Shown here: piece by piece, positions 56,977-64,000 of the stretch
Layout of the letters: each line of letters opens with the position of its first letter
Position numbering within the stretch: position 1 is the first letter of the stretch
Assembly: GCF_014356525.2 (NCBI RefSeq)
Contig: NC_052510.1
Coordinates: 51,179,119-51,243,118, forward strand
DNA length: 64,000 bases
Direction: 5' to 3'
DNA from: Nilaparvata lugens
Lineage: Eukaryota; Arthropoda; Insecta; Hemiptera; Delphacidae
Program-made: the position numbers and the translations under genes
The notes under the pieces: model-generated
What the model was told of the DNA's origin: nothing
The model's database searches: none
What the model saw: the letters and a program-made list of their open reading frames with translations, nothing else

Positions 56977-58884
56977 CTAGCCGTCAGGCTCGCTTCGATC
57001 GCCATATCCATCTAGCCAGGGGGCTCCGCCCCCTGGACTCCCGACTGGATCGTCCAAAAATGAGATCAGCGGGCTCGCTTCGCTCGCCTGCATGTAGACC
57101 TCAGCGGAACTTCTTTACCAAATTCTGGACCCCCGACTGGATTGTCCGAAAATGAGATCAGAGGGCTCGCTTCGCTCGCCTGCATGTAGACCTCAGCGGA
57201 ACCTCACCACGCTCAATTCAAGAATGGCCACAACAACAATAGATAACATCAACCTCATTCACACAATTTATCAAGTTTCCCATTCCTTTAATGATATTTA
57301 TCGTGAAGAGTCTTATTATTAAATTGGGAAAAGAGTTCCAGCTTCCTTCAAATCTGTAGGATCGATGTAATAGTAGGTAACAGTAATATTGGGTGCTGCC
57401 ATTATATTAGAGTAGGGTTCGGGCTTATAGCTCCATCATATCTGTACCGTACTTATATACTGTTTATGTTTACCTGCACTGAAATGTGAATTCCATTTCA
57501 TATCAATGGTTAGGTTTATGCTTATTCGTGAAATGAGAGGTGCTCTGTCATACCATTACATGGAAATCAGGCGATTACTATCTATTTTATCCGTTTTGAT
57601 CTATTTTAGATGACACTACACATACTATACAGTCTAATTTCTGAATACCAGTTATTAAAACTAGTACTCACATGTGGAGCGCTTTCGGACAAAATGTTGA
57701 AAGGTACTAGTTTTAATAACTAATATTCAGAAATTAGACTGTAGTGTCGAAAATAGTTCAAAACAGATTATTACTTGCAGTTCGTCATGGATGGTAAAAT
57801 ATATGAGTATCTATTTCAATCCATTGAATTAATTGATTCATTCGGATTGGATTTATTGATTCAATCAATCAATATTGTTCACAATTTTAAAAGCTGAAGA
57901 TTCATTTGGACCAACTTGGAAAGCAATTTGTGTTTGCAATGGTTTGTTCATCTCAATAATGCTGAAGCAACAGTGACTAAGTGAATTATGATATGCTTGT
58001 AGTGGCTAAGAGCTGAGCTGACGAATGGAATGGGTGTAATCACTTCAAAATTTGGTAGCGAATTTCACTCCACAACGCGGCTATAACTGCATGATTGAAA
58101 CTCGCGTTTAAATTGTTCAGACAGTGGCCACAATTTTCATTCCTTCATCCTGATTAAATGAGGAGCAATCAAAATACCAAAATCACCACAAAGCTGTGGT
58201 AATTGAAATTGAGTTGATCGTCCATCATCTCAACTACTCTCATGAAACCAGCCACTAATTCAATTCAATTATTAAACAAATATTTGACTCCTCTCAAACT
58301 CTCAAATCATTCTCATAATTTACTCCCCATTAGCTCAATTAAAACTTCAAATAATGTTATTCACTTGTCCAGCTGGATATCATATATAGCCCCAAACTAA
58401 ACTCACAAAGTAGTCTCTCATGATAAGTATATTACTGTAGTTGAATAATTAAATTAAGTGTCCACTAGAACTGGAGTTTTTGAATAATTAAGTTGTGTCA
58501 ACTTGATCATAGTCCAAACTGAATATAGAATATGCAATCTTTATTATTGACATCATCCATGTGTCATCCATAATTCCATCGAATTGCAATTAAGTTTCCA
58601 TACCTCTGCTAAAACTGCCACAAATCCACACAAAAATCTCATGGTATATCAACAAGAAAACAAGTTTGAATTGGCAGAAATAGTGTATAAACCTTACTCT
58701 TAAGGCATGAATGGAACAAGTGAGTCGAAGTGTAGATTTCAGTTTTGATTAATTGCACTAAACTGTTGGCAGTGATAAAAACATTTGGATTTCATTATTA
58801 TAGAAATAGATATATGGATCTCAAGCGAGACCTATACTGAAAGCTCATCAACCTGACCGTTCTTTCCGTACTCTTATACTGTGA
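56977..58884 (-). mobile_element. Helitron-like tandem unit 2 with complete-looking ends
   Basis: On the minus strand the unit starts TCACAGTATAAG at 58884, preceded by A. It ends CTAG at 56980-56977, followed by T. These are the ends and the A-T insertion site expected of Helitrons. The 3' 227 bp (57203-56977) is GC-rich and contains two copies of an about 75-bp segment, a perfect nine-pair hairpin CCAGGGGGC/GCCCCCTGG directly before another CTAG (57016-57013), and an AGCC/GGCT hairpin just before the final CTAG. The CTAG abuts the TC start of unit 1, so the two units are head to tail without a gap. No Rep-helicase frame is present. Confidence 0.65.
57034..57202 (-). repeat. Two tandem copies of a GC-rich about 75-bp segment
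   Basis: The segments 57034-57110 and 57125-57202 share CCCGACTGGAT.GTCC, AATGAGATCAG.GGGCTCGC, TTCGCTCGCCTGCATG and TAGACCTCAGCGGAAC. Their composition (CpG-rich) is very unlike the surrounding DNA. They look like duplicated Helitron 3' terminal sequence, one copy with and one without the hairpin end. Confidence 0.85.
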
Positions 58885-60219
58885 TTGAATCAAATAAACT
58901 AATATTACTGAGTGGTGTTTCTGATGGGGATTCTCTTCAGTGGTATCAGACAATCTTTACGTTCTTTGCGATTAAACTTCGCGGGTTCTATAGCAAATAA
59001 TCCAACCCAATTGTTTTTGTCACGACTCATTCCTTTACAGCAACAATGGAATCCTGTAATTCATGACAATGAATAATGAAATAATATGGAATCGTCTAGC
59101 AACATTGAATGAGAGAGCTTTCTACTAGGAAATACATTTTCTCTTTTGTTTCTTCTTATATCACAACTAGGAATTGATTTCTTACAAATAATGCTTATTT
59201 TTCGTCATAATGATAGTTCAATCAATGCATAAATCTTTGGATCTTGAAATTAATCACTTCATAAATTGTGAGGACTCAAATACCACTTGTACTTTTTCCT
59301 TCATGCGTGATTTATCCTAAAAGGAAAAGACGTCAAAATTGAAGCAGAGACTGAATAGATGTGAAAATTTTGTAAAAAGCTTCATTTATTAGATTGATAC
59401 TCCATGTGCATGGAAAATTTCATATTTGTTAGAACGTTACTAACTTTTAGATGAACGTTGATACGATCCATGTGCAGATTTTTTTTATTCTATGCTAAAA
59501 ATAAAATTCTTCCTCTGATATAACAGGATAGAAGTTCAATTTATCTGTTCAACAGAACAAGATTTCTGATGATAGACCAATTCTTCTAGAATGGGAAACA
59601 ACAGATCTATGAGAAGTTCAATAATACTAATGGCTTGTCCAATCATTGCAAACCTACGATGACGTCTCTGTTCCTTGTTAACCGAAGTTAAGTAATGGTC
59701 TATGACCATGATAAATGAAAACGCTCGTCAAAGCAACAGAAGATTGAGAGAAGCGAGCGTGGCCCTCGTATGATGTACTTTTCGACTTTTTTACAAATTG
59801 ACTCGCTCAAAGCGCTCTCGAGTGGAGGCTTGCTTTGCCATTCGAATGTTTTTGCACTCAATAACAGATCGATTCGGGTCCAAAACAAAAAGAATTTCGA
59901 GTCACTGCCTCCATTGATTGTTGCTACAAAGCACGGATGCTTTGTTTTTAAGTAATTAAAGTGAATGGTCCACGTTATCACCCCATTCGGCAAGAACTCA
60001 ATCTCGTTTGTGCTTCGCATCGCTACTCGAAATGCACACAGAGCAAGGCAAGCACTCCAGTCGTTGAGGCTCCAACTCATCATAGTGCTCGACTTTTTCA
60101 AAACACTCCACTCTAGATGATTTGCAAATCTAACAACAACTTTATATCTGCAGTCAAAGAGTAAATAATTGTTGAAGTAATTGGTTATGAAATTTTCCAA
60201 GAGATTGTATGACTGGTAC
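58885..60219. other. Gene-free region with one uncertain open frame
   Basis: 58885-59690 is AT-rich and featureless. 59700-60221 (minus) holds a 173-codon open frame in DNA that is less AT-rich between about 59740 and 60110. The protein has no motif I recognise, and I do not call it a gene. It might be a non-coding exon, a promoter region or old repeat. Confidence 0.4.
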
Positions 60220-60780
60220 AATATTATTATTATTATTGTTATTCATGGCGCTCAGTTGTATATATTTATGTGAGCTTAACTAATACTTATACAACATGCC
60301 ACCTGTCAATTACATATTTTATATGTTACATACAAGATTGGTTTTATTCGATACATTTTTCAATATAGTAATTTTCTTTAAAATCTGTATGTCCAAACTA
60401 CCAGGCAAGGACCTCATTCCCTCTTCAACACTATAGGGACAAATCTTTAATAGTATATCACCCATTTTATTTTTGAATACTTTAAAATTAGTCTCAGTTT
60501 TCAACTCGTTTTTTAAAGAATTATATATTCTTATGCCTGAATATAAGGCTCCCTTCTTATAGGCGGTAAGTCTGTGCTAGGACTACTGCTCACAGCTAAA
60601 ACATAATGATATGATGTTTCTTCAACACTAAATTACATATCTTTTTTCAGATATTATATACTTATTGAATCCATACCAGATAAACTTTATCATAATAATA
60701 TTCCAAGGATGACAAATAATTTTTGAATAGTAGCGCTCATCGAATTTTCATCTAGCTGTTTACCCTGTTGTCAATATTTG
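60220..60780 (-). pseudogene. LINE 3' end fragment
   Basis: The minus-strand translation at about 60560-60370 reads KGALYSGIRIYNSLKNELK and then FKNKMGDILLKICPYSVEE. This is the extreme C-terminal segment of Jockey/CR1-type reverse-transcriptase proteins. It is followed by a short 3' UTR and a tail of ATT/AAT repeats (60221-60240). Upstream (right) the similarity fades by about 60780. It is heavily 5' truncated and inactive. Confidence 0.65.
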
Positions 60781-63240
60781 CAGTAGCAGAAGTCTTCGGG
60801 GTGAATTACAGAATTAAATTTGGATTTTCGTTTAATAATATTTATTAAACTATATCATCTTTTTTCAACAACACCAAAAGGTGTCTATAGACAAGATTAT
60901 CTATTGAAATGTGAATGGCGAGACCAAAAACTGTTATATTATAAACTGAATTTGCATATTAGTTGAGAAGCTTACTACATTGATTCAAACCATCTCTAAA
61001 AAAATATCAGGTCAGTTAAGGAAAAAACATTTGATTTCCATAAATTTTCTATATAATTCTCTCCTCCAAACTACAGTATTTCTAATCTCCTCAAACAAAT
61101 TTATAATCCTTTCCAAGCTATCCGAAACACATTGGAGGAGAGCCGAAAATCAACCCTACCAATAATTTCAAAGATCATATCACTCAGCTCTTCAAATGAG
61201 AATACTGTTCAAGCTGCTACATATTCCACATCTCATGCTATGACACAGAAATTGCCAGAGAGTAAAAAAGAGGCTGAGTAATTCGTTTCTCCCTGATGGG
61301 CAGACGTTATATGAATATGCATGAAACGCCAACAAGGGATGAAATGAGAAATACTTTGAAAATGGATAAGTAGAAAGAAAAAGGGTCTTCTTTGATAAAT
61401 TATGCCTTCATTTGTGTGTTGCCGTATGTAATTCATGCATATGCCATCCTATGCAGATCATATTTGAGGTAATTCTTGGTACACTTTTCTCACATTTCCC
61501 GATGATGGAACTCGACCATTGAAAGTTTGAGGGAGAAAAGAGGGAGAAAATGAAATAATTTGTACACAAACAATTTGTTCAAGCTTCAAGGGTTCAATTC
61601 AGCTAAACTTATTTCTTATATTTCATAGCTTTATCTAATTACAGTTTTATTTAGCATTCTTTCTCATTATTGTTCAGATTTTAACTTGATAGTTTCTAGT
61701 ACTGGATCTGATCATATTTACTATTCATATTGAAGGCATTATATTAACGTCTCTATTCATGCAGAGCTCTGCAGTTTTATTTTTGTTTAATTCTTATATT
61801 TGTCTAACACCATACTAATCAAGAGAATAAAAAATGCATATGGAACATGAACGACCCCACACTGTAGTAACTCAGGGGTTGTTTAAGACAATATTTTTCC
61901 ACTATTTTCATTTATACATTGTAATATATTGTAATGTAATGTATTTTTTGGAAGAATAAATTTCAATTTCACTTTAGAAGACGAGCTTCTTAACGTCAAA
62001 CAGAGAGCTAATTTGAAAATCCATCAACATCAGTATCCGTGAGAATTCTTGAGAAATTGGAGCTCTCTCATTGTAGAGCAGTAGTATATAATTATTGTTG
62101 GAAATCTAATGATATGAGTGATGTCCGTTAGAGGAAATTATACGTCGATGAAATACTGTAGTACTTTTGAAACTGAAGAAAATCTGTCCACTTGTGCTCC
62201 GTAGATGGGAAAGTCAACACTCAAGTGGAATTCACCATGAATTATGATGTAAATCATATTTTCATAGTAGAGAAACGAAAGCAGTACGAGAGCAGAATTC
62301 AAAATTATTGTTTTCGTTATTCTAATGCTTTTCCATCGACCATGAAAAGGGCAAGGAAGGTGAGATGCACGTTACGAGAGGCAAAGGAATATACGAAGCT
62401 CGCAGAAACGTGAAATTAACATATTCAATTTTTAAAAAATGTTCCATCACTTCGTTTTTGTGTTATGCAGGAAACTTGCTTATTCTTCTCAGTTTGTCAT
62501 GATGATGATGTAGGTTGACAAATCTCCTCTACAAAATAGAATGATGTTTTTGCCTCTGGAATAATTTACATTTTCACGAAGCTTTTTTCAAATTTGAATT
62601 TGTCTTTTTGACAACATGAAGGTGTTAGCTCCAGAGGTTGGAGAAACTTTTCATCATTTATTTGTTTTATATCATCATTTATTTTCCTTACTTTTATATA
62701 TTTTTTCACTTTTCATCATCTATTTGTTTATGCTACAGGTAATTGAAAATTGCATGATCATTGAGCCTACGCACATACATGAGTATATTGAATTATCTGA
62801 TTACGTACAAATAATAATTCCGGTTACTCTGTTGACAAGAGTTTTCGAAAGATATTTTCCAACGAAGTGTTCTTCTCATTGTAGCTCTCAATGATAATAG
62901 AAAACTTGTACACACGACCTGATAGAAAAGGAGTGCCTATCCTCTTTTGTACTAGGGTTGCAATGAGAGCATACAAAGGGTATGTGAGTCAGTGACTTTT
63001 CTTCTTCCTGAATTTTTTTTCAAATTTTCATCCTCATTAAATCAATTTTCTGTCTTCAAATTATAATAAGAAAATTTAGTTTTGGTTCAAGCTGAAAATA
63101 TAACATGTTGGCGTAGTTTGTCTCTGTTAAGCCTTATTTACGCATATCTATAAATGAGACTGTGAGTAGGATGAGATTTGTGTACATTTGGTTATCAGAA
63201 TTCAATCGAAGAAATTCATTCCTTTCAAAATACAAACTAT
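60781..63240. other. Gene-free AT-rich region
   Basis: No gene is supported on either strand. The segment ending at about 61975, with TGTAATGTAATGTATTTTTT and GAATAAATTTCAATTTC, resembles a LINE 3' tail, but no coding remnant is attached. A polypyrimidine-rich ATTT repeat near 62650-62730 gives a fortuitous 92-codon frame. Confidence 0.45.
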
Positions 63241-63540
63241 AAATCAAGTAAAATGTAAAATATATTCAAAATACAATATAAAATTGACTTCAGATATGAA
63301 AGCTACAATTTTTATCGGAAATTAACTACTTAACTATAGGAAAACCATGCATTAGAGTAGGTGTTAATAACAGTAATAAATTTTGTAATCAATCAAGTAA
63401 AATGTGAAACATATCCAAAATACAATATAAAATTGACTGCAGATATAAATGAGTTCCAATTTTTATCGGAAATTAACTACTCAACTATGGGAAACCCACT
63501 TACTAGAGGAGGTAACTGTTAGTAACAGTAATAAATTTTG
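63241..63540 (+). repeat. Tandem duplication of an about 150-bp unit
   Basis: Two consecutive copies share ATCAAGTAAAATGT.AAA, CAAAATACAATATAAAATTG and TTTTTATCGGAAATTAACTA, and end in AACAGTAATAAATTTTG. Divergence of several percent and small indels show it is not recent. It does not encode anything visible. Confidence 0.8.
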
Positions 63541-64000
63541 GGTGAGGGTGTAAATACGTTGGGTAAGTGAGCTCACATATGGTTGAAATTATGTCTCCCA
63601 CCTTCCAGTTGTTATAATCCAGTTCTTAATGGCGGTTTTGAATTTTCTCGGGTTTTCAATATTATCTTGATGTGTGCAGGAAGTAAATTGAGGAGCTTTG
63701 GTTGAAATTACGCCTTCCTAGTTCCTAGCTACGTTCGTGATAAGGTTTCCATTCGTAATGAAAAAGCTTTTATCATATTCAAGTTCATGTATAAATTCAA
63801 ATTCCCTGGTTAGAATCTAAATATTGTTGGATATTTTCACAATGTTGTCTTCAGATGTACACTTACCAGATTTATTTCATGATCAGAGTTTTTCTCGACT
63901 GAAACAACAACCTTCTTTTATACAGTTTCAACCTAGGTTGAAAATAGGCTTTATAGCGTACTTATATGGAGTTCCATCACTCTTCTTTCTGGTAGAATGC
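63541..64000. other. Gene-free sequence at the window end
   Basis: AT-rich sequence. I see no exon, RNA gene or repeat in it. Confidence 0.45.

Noticed and set aside
56977..57203. Bacterial contamination or horizontally transferred DNA, because of the GC-rich block
   Set aside because: The block contains Helitron-like terminal hairpins and CTAG ends, lies exactly at the junction of two repeat units, and has no coding content.

Overview
This is AT-rich eukaryotic DNA carrying one dispersed intron-rich gene and many transposable-element copies. The protein matches, splice sites, dinucleotide microsatellites and repeat types point to a hemipteran insect. Several repeat motifs look like those I remember from planthoppers such as Nilaparvata lugens, but the species is an inference from memory.

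Layout. 1-6792 has no gene I can support, apart from a decayed LINE reverse-transcriptase fragment (3487-4665, + strand). 6793-16140 is a Ty3/gypsy-like LTR retrotransposon on the minus strand: 5' LTR 14900-16140, gag 14518-12530, pol 12529-9080, 3' LTR about 6793-8029. gag and pol are in one frame, separated by a single UGA followed by CUA, the classical leaky-stop context. gag also has one extra in-frame TGA near its start. A tRNA-primer-like site (14681-14689) and a polypurine tract (8828-8839) do not abut the 1.24-kb shared repeats, so the true LTRs may be longer and cut at both outer ends. 16141-24634 is non-coding, with inverted and direct repeats.

24635-51033 (minus strand) is a class-A neuropeptide GPCR gene that I recognise as the insect crustacean cardioactive peptide receptor (CCAPR). 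Nine exons with consistent splice sites and phases join into a 397-codon frame: TM1 (50758-50893), TM2 (39283-39386), TM3/DRY (36185-36278), TM4 (33887-33982), TM5 (30438-30626), third intracellular loop with eight histidines (29580-29717), TM6-TM7 (26129-26309), C-tail (24635-24842), and a probable first coding exon (50986-51033). The introns hold a LINE 3' fragment with a long TG tract, tandem repeats, a 167-bp-period array ending in a CA tract, several MITEs, a 5'-truncated RTE-type LINE (45661-48245) and a tRNA-derived SINE with perfect 10-bp target duplications (49819-50070).

The region upstream of the gene, 51.2-64 kb, is again repeat-rich. A Harbinger-type MITE lies about 180 bp from the CCAPR start exon. 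There is a second copy of a 275-bp terminal-inverted-repeat family whose first copy is in CCAPR intron 2. There is also a long palindrome, a tandem pair of about 1.7-1.9 kb units with Helitron-like ends (A|TC start, CTAG|T end and a direct CTAG|TC junction), another LINE fragment and a short tandem duplication. The strongest candidates for something new are the UGA-CUA gag-pol junction, the head-to-tail Helitron-like pair, and the 275-bp MITE family with 7-bp target duplications.
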